Source: Hamadaea tsunoensis DSM 44101
GTDB lineage: Bacteria > Actinomycetota > Actinomycetes > Mycobacteriales > Micromonosporaceae
Reading direction: 5' to 3'
DNA: 64,000 nucleotides
NCBI RefSeq assembly: GCF_000428945.1
Contig: NZ_AUAX01000020.1
Coordinates: 1 to 64,000, forward strand
Under the pieces are notes generated by a model that saw only the letters and a program-made list of their open reading frames with translations, made no database searches and was not told the origin of the DNA. Shown piece by piece: positions 17,473 to 25,485 of this stretch. Made by a program: the position numbers and the translations under genes. Position 1 is the stretch's first letter; each line of letters starts with the position of its first letter.

Positions 17473-17521
17473 TACCTGAGCCGTCTACATACCTGAGCCG
17501 TCTACATACCTGAGCCGTCTA
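17473..17521 (+). repeat. Three tandem 17-bp repeats
   Basis: TACCTGAGCCGTCTACA occurs three times head to tail (17473, 17490, 17507; the third ends in AGG and merges with the AGGAGGG ribosome site of the next gene). A protein or RNA-binding role in controlling the downstream gene, or simple slippage, are both possible. Confidence 0.8.
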
Positions 17522-17533
17522 GGAGGGAAAACG

Positions 17534-18049
17534 ATGCCGGTCATCATCGCCGCCCTGGTGGTCGTGGGCCTGCTCTGCCTGCTCAACCTGATGCTGACGG
17601 TCGGGATCCTCCGCCGGATGCGCGCCGACGCCGAGGAGTACAAGCCCGACCGGTCGTCCGCGCTACGGGCCGGATCCGCGATCGGCGCGTTCGAGGTCAC
17701 CACGACCGACGGCGAGCCGATCACCGACGAGACGCTGGCCGGGACCGTCGCGTTCTTCTCCGCCGGGTGTACCGCGTGCCATGGCCTGCTGCCGGACTTC
17801 CTCGCGTACGCGCGGGAGCGCGGGCGCGGCGATGTCCTCGCGATCGTCGCCGGCGACGAGCCGGACATGGTGAGCGCGCTCGCCGAGGTGTCCCGAGTCG
17901 TGACCGCGGACCTGCCCGGTGGGCCGGTCGCGAAGGCGTTCCGGAACACCTGGACGCCCGCGCTCTACCTGGTGTCCAACCGGGTCGTCCTCGCCACCGG
18001 GGCCAAGCTCGCGGATCTGCCGCGCCGGCCCGTGCTCAGCGGAAGCTGA
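17534..18049 (+). CDS. Membrane-anchored thioredoxin-fold protein (TlpA/MauD-like)
   Basis: 171 residues, strong AGGAGGG site. An N-terminal membrane helix (PVIIAALVVVGLLCLLNLMLTVGIL) puts the rest outside the cell. The domain starts at IGAFEVTTTDGEPI and has the redox motif AGCTACHGLLPDF (CTAC, Cys ~79 and 82), as in TlpA/MauD proteins. A later TWTPALYLV has the cis-proline that closes the active site. Next to a six-cysteine peptide it probably makes or shuffles its disulfides. It shares the operon with the exporter (6-bp gap). Confidence 0.85.
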   Translation: MPVIIAALVVVGLLCLLNLMLTVGILRRMRADAEEYKPDRSSALRAGSAIGAFEVTTTDGEPITDETLAGTVAFFSAGCTACHGLLPDFLAYARERGRGDVLAIVAGDEPDMVSALAEVSRVVTADLPGGPVAKAFRNTWTPALYLVSNRVVLATGAKLADLPRRPVLSGS

Positions 18050-18055
18050 CCCGCG

Positions 18056-19945
18056 GTGACCGCACCGCCGAGGAACCGATCCCGCCCGCCGAAAGACCGG
18101 CCTCTCCAGCCGGCGAAGCGGCCGTCGCGGCCGGCCGACCGGATCGACGCGCGGTCGGTGCGGGCCGCCGCCATGGACGCGTCCGCCCTGCTGGTCCGGT
18201 CCGGTCCGACCCGGCTGGCCGGGTTCCTCACGCTCACGGTCGCCGCGGCCACGGCACCCGTGCTCACCGCGTGGCTGACCAAGCTGGTGCTCGACCGGCT
18301 GGCTTCCGGCCAAGGCGCCGTCGGCGGCCCGGCGCTGGGACTGGTCGCCGCCGGCCTGGGCGCCGCCTGGCTGCCGATCGGCATGCGCTTCGTCCGCGAG
18401 CAGATCGGCCGGTCCGCCAGCCTGCTCGCGACCGACCGGCTGTTCACCGCGCTCGGTCGGCAGGCCAGCCTGCGCCGGTTCGAGGACCCGGCGTACCAGG
18501 ACCGGCTGCGGCTCGCGCAGGACAGCACCCGGCGGCTCCCGGAACTGGTCGACGGGGCCGGCGGCCTGCTGGGCGGCGTACTGGGGCTGGGCGGATTCCT
18601 GGGATCGCTGCTCGTGCTCAGCCCGGTCCTGACCGCCGTCGTGCTGGCAACGGCCGTTCCGGTCCTGCTGGCCGACCTCGTCCTCGCCCGGCAGCGCTCG
18701 GCCGTGGAGTGGCACGTGACCCGCTTTCTGCGACGCGAGTTCTTCTACGGCCGCCTGCTCACCGATGTGGACGCCGCGATGGAGATCCGGCTGTTCGGGA
18801 CCGGCGCGTTCCTGCGTACCCGGATGATGAAGGAACGCACGCAGGTCGATGCCGCCCAGCGGCGCTTGGATGCCCGCCAGCTCGCGGTGCAGGGTGCGCT
18901 CAAGATCCTGAGCGCGGGCGTCGCGGGCGCGGGGCTCTGGTGGGCGATCGTCACGGCGCGCACCGGCGCGCTCAGCGTGGGCGACGTCTCGATGTTCGTC
19001 GCGGCGGTCGTCGGCGTGCAGGCCGCGCTGTCCGGCCTCACCGGCGCCTTCACTCAGAGCCATGCGCGGCTGCTCGCCTTCGCACACTTCGCCGCGGTGG
19101 TCCGGGCGGAGCCCGACCTCGGCCACCTCGCGGACCACCCCGCGCCCGCGCTGCGGCGCGGCATCGAACTGCACGACGTCTGGTTCCGCCACAGCGACGA
19201 GCATCCCTGGATCCTGCGGGGTGTCGATCTCACCATCCCCCACGGGTACGCGGTGGCGCTCGTCGGTCTCAACGGCGCCGGCAAGACGACGCTCGTGAAA
19301 CTCCTGTGCCGGATGTACGACCCGACCAGGGGACGGATCCTCTGGGACGGCACGGACATCCGGGAGCTGTCGCCCGCCGCCCTGCGGGAGCGGATCAGCG
19401 CGGTCTTCCAGCAGCACATGAACTACGACATGACGGCCGCCGAGAACATCGGCCTCGGCGACCTCTCCGCCCTGCCCGACCGCCGGCGCCTCGTCGACGC
19501 TGCCCGGCGCGCGGGCGTTCACGACCGGCTCGTGGAGCTGCCGCACGGGTACGACACGCCGTTGACGCGTACCTTCATCCTCGGCGACGACAGCGGCGAC
19601 GTGGAGACCGGAGTGGTCCTGTCGGGCGGCCAATGGCAGCGCCTCGCCCTGGCCCGCTCCCTCGTACGCGACGGCCGCGACCTCATGATCCTCGACGAAC
19701 CCAGCTCCGGCCTCGACCCCGAAGCCGAACACGAGGTGCACCAACGGATCCGGGAGCAGCGGGCGGGGCGTACCAGCCTGCTCATCTCACACCGCCTCAG
19801 CGCGGTCCGGGACGCCGACCTCATCGCGGTCCTCGAAGCCGGCCGCATCGCCGAACTCGGTACGCACGACGCCCTTCTCGCGGCCGACGGCGGCTACGCC
19901 AGGCTCTTCAGGTTGCAGGCTTCCGGCTACCAGGCGGTCCTGTGA
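18056..19945 (+). CDS. ABC exporter (fused membrane + ATPase domains)
   Basis: 629 residues with GTG start 6 bp after the redox gene. About 60 basic/proline-rich residues precede a six-helix membrane domain (LAGFLTLTVAAATAPVLTAWL ...). The ATPase domain carries Walker A LNGAGKTTLVKLL (about 405), signature LSGGQWQRLALARS (about 522) and Walker B LMILDEPSSGLD. No C39 peptidase domain is present, so leader removal must be done elsewhere, fitting the S26 peptidase next in line. It is most similar in design to peptide/bacteriocin exporters of actinobacteria. Substrate is inferred from context to be the cysteine-rich peptide. Confidence 0.9.
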   Translation: MTAPPRNRSRPPKDRPLQPAKRPSRPADRIDARSVRAAAMDASALLVRSGPTRLAGFLTLTVAAATAPVLTAWLTKLVLDRLASGQGAVGGPALGLVAAGLGAAWLPIGMRFVREQIGRSASLLATDRLFTALGRQASLRRFEDPAYQDRLRLAQDSTRRLPELVDGAGGLLGGVLGLGGFLGSLLVLSPVLTAVVLATAVPVLLADLVLARQRSAVEWHVTRFLRREFFYGRLLTDVDAAMEIRLFGTGAFLRTRMMKERTQVDAAQRRLDARQLAVQGALKILSAGVAGAGLWWAIVTARTGALSVGDVSMFVAAVVGVQAALSGLTGAFTQSHARLLAFAHFAAVVRAEPDLGHLADHPAPALRRGIELHDVWFRHSDEHPWILRGVDLTIPHGYAVALVGLNGAGKTTLVKLLCRMYDPTRGRILWDGTDIRELSPAALRERISAVFQQHMNYDMTAAENIGLGDLSALPDRRRLVDAARRAGVHDRLVELPHGYDTPLTRTFILGDDSGDVETGVVLSGGQWQRLALARSLVRDGRDLMILDEPSSGLDPEAEHEVHQRIREQRAGRTSLLISHRLSAVRDADLIAVLEAGRIAELGTHDALLAADGGYARLFRLQASGYQAVL

Positions 19946-20385
19946 TGCTGCCCCTGCTGCTGGTCGTGCTCTCCTGCGCCGTAGCCCTGCCAGTCGCGGC
20001 CCGCTTACTGCTCATCCTGACCATTGTGGACGGTCCGAGCATGGAACCCGCTTTACGATCGGGGGAGCGGGTTCTGGTTCGGCGCACGCGCCGGCCCCGC
20101 CGGGGGGACGTCGTGCTGATGCGACTGCCGGCAGATGGTGCCCTGCTCCTCAAGCGCGTCGTCGCGGTAGCGGGGGACCATCTGCCAGCCGGCTGGGCCG
20201 CCCCGGACCTCCACGGCCTCGGCGACGCCCGGGTGCCGGGCGGCTCGTACGTGGTCCTCGGCGACAACAGCGCGGTCAGCACGGATTCCCGCTACTTCGG
20301 TCTCGTCGCCCGCGACCGCCTCGTCGGCGTCATGATCCGCCGCCTTCATGCCATGAAAAATCAGAATTTTGATGGTCCGCAGTAG
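19945..20385 (+). CDS. Small S26 signal peptidase
   Basis: 146 residues; the ATG overlaps the exporter stop (TGATG), and a GTG one codon earlier is possible. An N-terminal membrane helix is followed by DGPSMEPALRSGERVLV with the nucleophile Ser, RRGDVVLM, LLKRVVAVAGD with the base Lys, and PGGSYVVLGDNSAVSTDSRYFG, all type I signal peptidase boxes. It is shorter than housekeeping LepB. Translational coupling to the exporter and the ASA site in the peptide suggest it is the dedicated peptidase of the cassette. Confidence 0.9.
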   Translation: MLPLLLVVLSCAVALPVAARLLLILTIVDGPSMEPALRSGERVLVRRTRRPRRGDVVLMRLPADGALLLKRVVAVAGDHLPAGWAAPDLHGLGDARVPGGSYVVLGDNSAVSTDSRYFGLVARDRLVGVMIRRLHAMKNQNFDGPQ

Positions 20386-20490
20386 ATTTCTTGCTACCAC
20401 GATGGTTGGAGACGGGCACCCCGCTGGTTGGACCGCGAACTCCTTCCGCGCTCGATGCCTGGTGGGGTGAGGTGCTCATAGCATCGCCGG

Positions 20491-20907
20491 ATGAGAATTC
20501 GTTTCCGCATCGCGCTTGCGGCGCTGGCCGCGCTTGCGTCGGTCTTCGCCGTCGGTACGCCTGCCCTGGCCGGCACCAGCCGCAACAGCGACACCGTCTG
20601 GATCACCGCCGGCAACGGGACCATCCTGTGCACCGCGATTCTCATCGTGCGTGACAGCGACGGCTATGTGATGGGCCGGTTCCAGTCCGTCGACCTCGGC
20701 AGCGGTACGCAGAAGTGCGCGGGCTGGCTCGAGCGCAAGGTGACCGGCAGCGGCGGCTACGACTGGACGCCGGTGAGCGACACGTACGTCGTCAACGCGT
20801 ACACGAAGTCGACAGGGTGGCATTGGAACGGGACCAACGCCGGGTCGCGGGTGTGCTTGGAGAACCTCACGACGTGGGAGATGGCCTGCTCCACCGGCGT
20901 CTGGTAG
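20491..20907 (+). CDS. Small secreted protein of unknown function
   Basis: 138 residues. Signal peptide to about residue 28 (...VGTPALAG). The mature region is rich in Trp, Tyr, Thr and Gly with four cysteines (ILCTA, QKCAG, RVCLE, MACST), suggesting two disulfides in a beta-rich fold. I do not recognise the family; the size recalls small exported inhibitors or lectin-like proteins but nothing decides. It lies 105 bp after the peptide-export cassette on the same strand, and there is no visible terminator between them, so membership of that operon is possible but unproven. Confidence 0.65.
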   Translation: MRIRFRIALAALAALASVFAVGTPALAGTSRNSDTVWITAGNGTILCTAILIVRDSDGYVMGRFQSVDLGSGTQKCAGWLERKVTGSGGYDWTPVSDTYVVNAYTKSTGWHWNGTNAGSRVCLENLTTWEMACSTGVW

Positions 20908-20943
20908 CCGCCGCTCCCACGAACCGCCCGCGGCCCGCCCGTC

Positions 20944-21061
20944 CATGATCGAGGTTGGTTTCTGGTCGTGCGGCAAAGATCGAGGTGACGTTCCGGCTGT
21001 CCTGACGACCAGAACCCCGCCTCGATCTTCGTGACACGACCGGAAACCAACCTCGATCATG
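20944..21061. repeat. 118-bp nested palindromic element (MITE-like), family B
   Basis: Terminal arms of 27 nt (20944-20970 and 21035-21061; CATGATCGAGGTTGGTTTC...) match with one mismatch. Inside, AAGATCGAGG (20976) pairs with CCTCGATCTT (21020). No coding capacity. The structure is that of a non-autonomous transposable or REP-type unit. About 30 bp further right (21098-21114) is a half-copy of family A (TTTCCCTGATCCAAACC). Confidence 0.8.
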
Positions 21062-21286
21062 CAGTCAAGTACGCCCACCGGCCGTGATCGGCCGACCTAT
21101 TTCCCTGATCCAAACCTTGTCCCGGGTTCGTCGATCTCGCCTCCGCTCCTGCTGATTCGGTCCCGGTTGCCGTAATAGCGGTAAATGATCACTGAGCGCG
21201 CGGCATCTCGGAAGGCGATCGCGGATGCAGGCATTTGTCGAGATGTGCGTTGCGCGGGATCGCGGGCGCCGATCAGAATGCCGGGG

Positions 21287-21685
21287 ATGCCTACTCGTCT
21301 CCTCCTCGGCCTTGCCGCGCGCGGTGCCGCCGCCGGGCTCGCAGTCGACCTCGCCGCCTACCTGGTCTACCTGCTCGCTTACGAGTACGCGCGCGCCGAC
21401 ACCAACGACTTCATCAACAGCGCTGATCCGGTGGGGGACATGGTGATGGTGGCGATGTTGGTGGGTCTGCCGCTCCTCTACTTCACCAGTGTCTTCGCCG
21501 TCTGGCTGGTCCGGCTGTGGGCGCCGTGGCACCACTCCTTGGCGGCGCTGATCGTCGGCGGCGGGTTGGCCTGCCCGGCGGCCCGCCTCGGGATCTGGTG
21601 GGCGGCCGCCGTCATGGTCCTGGTGTACGCCGCGACGGGATTCGCGTTCCGGGTCAACCGCGTCGGGCCGGTGTCCACAGTCTGA
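21287..21685 (+). CDS. Small integral membrane protein
   Basis: 132 residues from MPTRLLLGLAARG; an upstream in-frame ATG at 21185 would add 34 soluble residues. Four hydrophobic spans are visible: AAAGLAVDLAAYLVYLL, VMVAMLVGLPLLYFTSVFAVWL, LAALIVGGGLACPAA and WWAAAVMVLVYAATGFAF. No enzymatic motif. Function unknown. It precedes the type-VII-like pair but is separated by 69 bp. Confidence 0.6.
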   Translation: MPTRLLLGLAARGAAAGLAVDLAAYLVYLLAYEYARADTNDFINSADPVGDMVMVAMLVGLPLLYFTSVFAVWLVRLWAPWHHSLAALIVGGGLACPAARLGIWWAAAVMVLVYAATGFAFRVNRVGPVSTV

Positions 21686-21754
21686 AGTGGAGGCTGCGCG
21701 CTCCGACGAACTGTCGTACCGTACTGGGCGACAGCCACGGGGGGAGGGGCTCTC

Positions 21755-22078
21755 ATGGGCCAACCGGGAACCGAACTGCACGTCGTCCCGGCCGATCTGG
21801 TCAAGCACGCGGGTCAGCTGGAGCACGGTGCCGACGAACTGGGCACCGCCAAGTCCGCCGGCGACCAGGTGCGGCTCGACGCGGGCGCGTACGGGCAGTT
21901 GTGCGGGTTCATGCCGGCGTTGATCGGGAAGCTGGCCGACCGCGTCCTCGACACGCTCTCGGCCGGTGAACTGTCCCTTCGCGACACCGGTGACAAGCTG
22001 CGCGAGGTCGCCGAGGCGTACCAGATCTCCGACGAGCAGGCCGGGCAGGTCGTCGCGGCGGCGGGCGGGCAGCCATGA
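21755..22078 (+). CDS. WXG100-like/ESX-associated small helical protein
   Basis: 107 residues, start after GGGGGAGGGGC. It is an all-helical protein with LVKHAGQLEHGADELGTA and LSLRDTGDKLREVAEAYQISDEQAG, the pattern of ESAT-6-superfamily/DUF2580 partners of type VII secretion, which fold as helical hairpins. The stop overlaps the start of the next gene (ATGA), indicating a co-translated pair. No ESX ATPase or membrane genes are in the window. Confidence 0.75.
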   Translation: MGQPGTELHVVPADLVKHAGQLEHGADELGTAKSAGDQVRLDAGAYGQLCGFMPALIGKLADRVLDTLSAGELSLRDTGDKLREVAEAYQISDEQAGQVVAAAGGQP

Positions 22079-23232
22079 CGATCAACCCGTTGGTGGCGTC
22101 GCGGGTGGACCAGCCGGTCGACGCGTGGGCCGGGGTGTGGCTCGCCGAGGACATCGAGCTGATCAAGCAAGGCGTCGAGAACAAATCGTGGATCGACGGG
22201 ACGCTCGGCGTGGTCGGCGCCGGCCTCGACGCGCTCGCCCTCGTCTCCGACCCGGTCGGCGTCCTGCTGCAGTACGGCGTCGCGTGGATCATCGAGCACG
22301 TCAAGCCGCTGTCGCAGGCCCTGGACTGGCTCGCGGGCGACCCCGGTCAGATCACCGCGCACGCCCAGACCTGGCGCAACATCGCGCTGAGCGTGAAGGC
22401 CACCGCCACGGCCACCGGCGACAGCGTGGCCGCGGACCTGGCGAGCTGGCGCGGCCCGGCGGCGGACGCGTACAAGGCGTGGGCGAAGGACCAGCAGGGC
22501 GCGCTCACCGCGCTGGGCCAGGCCGCCGACACCATGGCGCTGATCACCGAGGGCGCGGCCGCCCTGATCGCCGCGGTGCGCATCCTGGTCCGCGACGCGA
22601 TCGCCACGTGCGTCTCCCGTCTCATCGTGTACGCGGCGGAGGAGGCGGCCTCGTTCGGCTTCGCGACGCCGCTCGTGGTGGAGCAGGTGACCACCCTGGT
22701 CGCGTCGTGGACCGCGAAGATCGGCCGGTGGCTGCGCGGGCTGCTGTCGAGCCTGCGCAAGCTGCAGCCGGTCATCCGCCGCCTCGGCGAGATCATGGAC
22801 GACCTGAAGAAGATCCTCGACCGGCTGCGCGGCAAGGGGCGTACGCCGGAGCTGGCCCGCGAGGGCGACGGCATCCTGCGCAACGGCAAGCGGGTCCTGA
22901 TGACGATGGACAACGTGCGGGGCATCGCCGCCAAGTACGGCATCGACCTGCGCGGTGTGACGATCAAGCTGGACAAGGTCCGGCAGGGGCCGCCGGGCAA
23001 GCCGATCTTCGGCGTGACCCTGCCCGACGGTAAGATCCTGCTGCTGCGGGACGCGTTCATGGACGAGGAGCAGCTGGCGCGGACGCTCGCGCACGAACGC
23101 TTCCACCTCGACGACATCCGCAGCGGCAAGCCCTACCCGAAGACCGACGCCGAACGCGAACCCTGGGAGGAACGCGCGTACGCGTACGAGAATCAGTGGT
23201 GGGAACAGCACAAGCACCTGCTGGGCGAGTGA
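22075..23232 (+). CDS. Type-VII-like effector with WXG-type N terminus and HExxH C terminus
   Basis: 385 residues. The first ~150 are helical with ASWRGPAADAYKAWAKDQQ, a WXG-like turn (W-R-G). A linker of hydrophobic and basic helices (to about 260) leads to a distinct C-terminal domain with GVTLPDGKILLLRDAFMDEEQLARTLAHERFHLDDI; HERFH matches the HExxH zinc-peptidase signature. The end is acidic and Trp-rich (EERAYAYENQWWEQH). This is the layout of polymorphic toxins exported by ESX systems. Zn-dependent protease activity is inference. The gene immediately downstream may be the immunity partner. Confidence 0.75.
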   Translation: MTINPLVASRVDQPVDAWAGVWLAEDIELIKQGVENKSWIDGTLGVVGAGLDALALVSDPVGVLLQYGVAWIIEHVKPLSQALDWLAGDPGQITAHAQTWRNIALSVKATATATGDSVAADLASWRGPAADAYKAWAKDQQGALTALGQAADTMALITEGAAALIAAVRILVRDAIATCVSRLIVYAAEEAASFGFATPLVVEQVTTLVASWTAKIGRWLRGLLSSLRKLQPVIRRLGEIMDDLKKILDRLRGKGRTPELAREGDGILRNGKRVLMTMDNVRGIAAKYGIDLRGVTIKLDKVRQGPPGKPIFGVTLPDGKILLLRDAFMDEEQLARTLAHERFHLDDIRSGKPYPKTDAEREPWEERAYAYENQWWEQHKHLLGE

Positions 23233-23585
23233 GGACGGGCGAGAACGTGGAGATGACCGCGTCGCAGCGGCGCTGGGAAGGCTGGATGGACGCCTACCAG
23301 GAGATTCTCGCCGACCCCGGGGCCCGTCCGGGGTGCCCGAGCCACGGCGACGGCACGGTGCACGTGGCGTTCACCGGCGACCTCGAGACCCGCCTCGGGT
23401 ACGCGACCGTCTGGTGCGACGCGTGCCACGAAGGCATCGCGATCTCCCGCGGGTACGCGCCGGCCGGGCTGCCGCTGCTGCCGTTCGGGCTCGACCCGGC
23501 CGAGCGGGCGCGGACGATCCCGGCCGACGTCGAGCTGCTGCCGCCCGACCCCTACGTCGAGGACGGCGAGGAAGAGACCTTCTGA
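23229..23585 (+). CDS. Small protein, possible immunity partner of the effector
   Basis: 118 residues from the GTG that overlaps the effector stop (GTGA); the ATG at 23253 is an alternative. It contains GCPSHGDGTVHVAF and VWCDACHEGIAISRG, two short cysteine motifs (Cx2C) that could bind one zinc, and an acidic tail EDGEEETF. No family recognised. Overlap with the effector gene is the typical position of an antitoxin or immunity gene, but this is inference from position only. Confidence 0.6.
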   Translation: MRTGENVEMTASQRRWEGWMDAYQEILADPGARPGCPSHGDGTVHVAFTGDLETRLGYATVWCDACHEGIAISRGYAPAGLPLLPFGLDPAERARTIPADVELLPPDPYVEDGEEETF

Positions 23586-23613
23586 GCCCTGCCGCCGAGC
23601 CCGGCGCGCGGCC

Positions 23614-25344
23614 CTATCCTCCGACCGGAGCCGTGGCGGCGGTCCGGGCCCGGGCCAGCTCGGCGCGGATCTCCTTGCGCAGTCCGGCGTCGAGGTCCGG
23701 CAGCGCGAGCGCGGCCGTGAGATCGGCTTCGGCTTCGGCGTACCGGCCGAGGCGCAGGAGGGCCGTCGCGCGGTTGAACAGCGGTTCGGGTGCGGCCGAC
23801 AACGCGATCGCGTGGTCGAGATCGGCCAGCGCGGCGGCCGGGTCGCCCTGCTCGAAGCGTACGGCGGCGCGGTTGGTCCAGGCCTCGGCGAGACCGGGAT
23901 CGGCCGACAGCGCCCGGGTCAGCAGGTCGTCGGCCCCGGCCAGGTCGCCTCGTTCGGACCGGATCAGGCCGAGCGTGCACAGCAGCTGGGGTTCGTCCGG
24001 CGACACCGCCAGCCCCGCGCGTACGCCGGCTTCGGCGTCGTCGAGCGCCGCCCGGCCGAGGTCCAGGTTCGCCAGCGCGATGCGGGCGTCGACGTGGCGG
24101 GGATCGATGGCGAGGACCCGCCGCAGATCCTCGCGGGCCTTGCCCGGCCGCCCGTGCTCGTCATGCAGCGTCGCCCGGTTGTAGTACGCCTCCGGCAGGT
24201 GCGGTCCGAGCCGGATCGCCGCCGCGTAGTCGTCGAAGGCGTCCCGGTCGCGGCCGGCCGCGCGGTGCAGAGCGGCCCGGTCGGCGTAGTACTCGCAGTT
24301 GCCGGGGTCGCGCTCGATGACCTCGTCGAGCCCGGCCAGGGCCCGCTGCCGGTCGCCGAGGGCGAGATGCACCTGGGCCCGGTTGTGCAGCAGCCGCGCC
24401 CAGTCCTGCGGCCGCTCGCCGGGGGACAGGACGGCCGCGAGCGCGGAGAGTCCACTGTCGATGGTCGCCAGCGCGCGGTCCGGCCGGCCCTCGCGGCTGT
24501 CCAGCAGCGCGACACCCTGCTCGTAGAAGACCGTCGTGAGCACGCGCTGCCGGGGATCGGGGAGGTCCGCCGCCAGCCGGATCGCCCGGCCGAGCCAGTC
24601 CCGCGCCGCGCCCTGATCCTGCTCGGCCGGCGGCAGGTGGCGGGCGTAGAGCATCGCCGTCGCGTACGCGGCCGACATCAGGATCTTCGGGTCGGTCGTC
24701 GTGGTACGCGTCTCCGCGTACAGCTGGAGGGCTTCCGAGGCCTGGTCGAGCGCGGCGAGGGCGGTGGCGAGGCCGGTGGTGAACGACCATCGCAGGCCGG
24801 GGTCGTGGGTGATCGCGCGGCCGCGGCGGGCGACCCGGGCGGCATGGTGGTAGAAACCGCGCGCGAGGCTGTCGCCGAGGGCGGCGCGCAACTCCTCGGG
24901 CCGCACGGCGGGCACCGGAGTCGGCGGGCCGTCGGTGTGCAGCGCGAGCCGCAGCGGCCCGTCCGCGAGCCGGCGGCCGAGCGCGGCCAGCAGCTCCGCG
25001 GTGGTCTCGTCCGCGTCGGCGGTGTGGACGAAGTGGACGGTGACCGGCGTGCGGAGACCCGCGGCCCACGCGTGCACGAACTCCGCCGCGCCGTACGCCA
25101 GCGCCGCCGTACGCCGGGCCGGGTGGAACCGGATCGGCTGCTCCTCGGCGGCCCGGCGCGGCGAGGGATCGAGGCCGGGTGCGATCGCGGCGAGCTCCAC
25201 CGCGTGCGCGGCGGCCAGCCGGGGCCGGTCGTGGGCGAGCGTGGTCAGGAAGGAGTCGACGCCGGCGTACGGGCCGTGGTCGCGGTGGCAGTCGAAAGGC
25301 GGGTGCTCGACGGCACCCGCCTTGCGGCGTCCTACCAGCACCAT
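23614..25344 (-). CDS. Tetratricopeptide-repeat protein with N-terminal unknown domain
   Basis: 576 residues from the ATG of MVLVGRRKAGAVEH; an in-frame GTG at 25422 exists but its ribosome site instead serves the tiny peptide ORF. Residues ~10-200 form a domain beginning PPFDCHRDHGPYAGVDSFL that I do not recognise but which looks like a conserved, degenerate NTPase-like region (TPVTVHFVHTADADETTAELL). From ~270 on there are at least eight TPR units (e.g. NRAQVHLALGDRQRALAGLDE, YYNRATLHDEHGRPGKAREDL). TPR proteins bind peptides or proteins. The start overlaps a 27-codon peptide ORF, so a peptide partner is plausible. Confidence 0.8.
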   Translation of the reverse strand: MVLVGRRKAGAVEHPPFDCHRDHGPYAGVDSFLTTLAHDRPRLAAAHAVELAAIAPGLDPSPRRAAEEQPIRFHPARRTAALAYGAAEFVHAWAAGLRTPVTVHFVHTADADETTAELLAALGRRLADGPLRLALHTDGPPTPVPAVRPEELRAALGDSLARGFYHHAARVARRGRAITHDPGLRWSFTTGLATALAALDQASEALQLYAETRTTTTDPKILMSAAYATAMLYARHLPPAEQDQGAARDWLGRAIRLAADLPDPRQRVLTTVFYEQGVALLDSREGRPDRALATIDSGLSALAAVLSPGERPQDWARLLHNRAQVHLALGDRQRALAGLDEVIERDPGNCEYYADRAALHRAAGRDRDAFDDYAAAIRLGPHLPEAYYNRATLHDEHGRPGKAREDLRRVLAIDPRHVDARIALANLDLGRAALDDAEAGVRAGLAVSPDEPQLLCTLGLIRSERGDLAGADDLLTRALSADPGLAEAWTNRAAVRFEQGDPAAALADLDHAIALSAAPEPLFNRATALLRLGRYAEAEADLTAALALPDLDAGLRKEIRAELARARTAATAPVGG

Positions 25345-25415
25345 TCCATCCAGAGCCGGCGCGCGCCGGACAGCAGGCGCAGGGCGCCCTTGCGGCGGAT
25401 CGTCATCTTCTTCAT
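25332..25415 (-). CDS. 27-residue Trp-rich peptide ORF overlapping the TPR gene
   Basis: ATG 6 nt after a perfect GGAGG; reads MKKMTIRRKGALRLL then SGARRLWMEWCW and stops with TAG. The N half is strongly basic, the last seven residues contain three Trp and one Cys. Its last four codons overlap the TPR start (ATGGTGCTGGTAG) in another frame, a coupling-type arrangement. Having the only good ribosome site of the transcript supports translation. It could be a precursor/signal peptide for the TPR protein, a RiPP precursor or a Trp-sensing leader; sequence does not decide. Confidence 0.5.
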   Translation of the reverse strand: MKKMTIRRKGALRLLSGARRLWMEWCW

Positions 25416-25463
25416 CGGCCACCTCCGAGAGGATCGGACAACATCGATCGCGATCTTAGTGTG

Positions 25464-25477
25464 ATTCATCGATGAAT
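25464..25477. promoter_or_regulatory. 14-bp perfect palindrome upstream of peptide-TPR operon
   Basis: ATTCATCGATGAAT lies in an AT-rich spacer between the LysR stop (25486) and the peptide start. It is well placed as an operator for the peptide-TPR operon. Confidence 0.5.
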
Positions 25478-25485
25478 GGAACGAT

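Noticed and set aside
17473-17521. Short tandem repeats considered as a CRISPR
   Set aside because: Repeats are contiguous with no spacers and no cas genes are in the window.
25332-25415. Trp-rich tiny peptide as an atropopeptide (tryptorubin-type) precursor
   Set aside because: The defining cytochrome P450 gene is absent from the neighbourhood.
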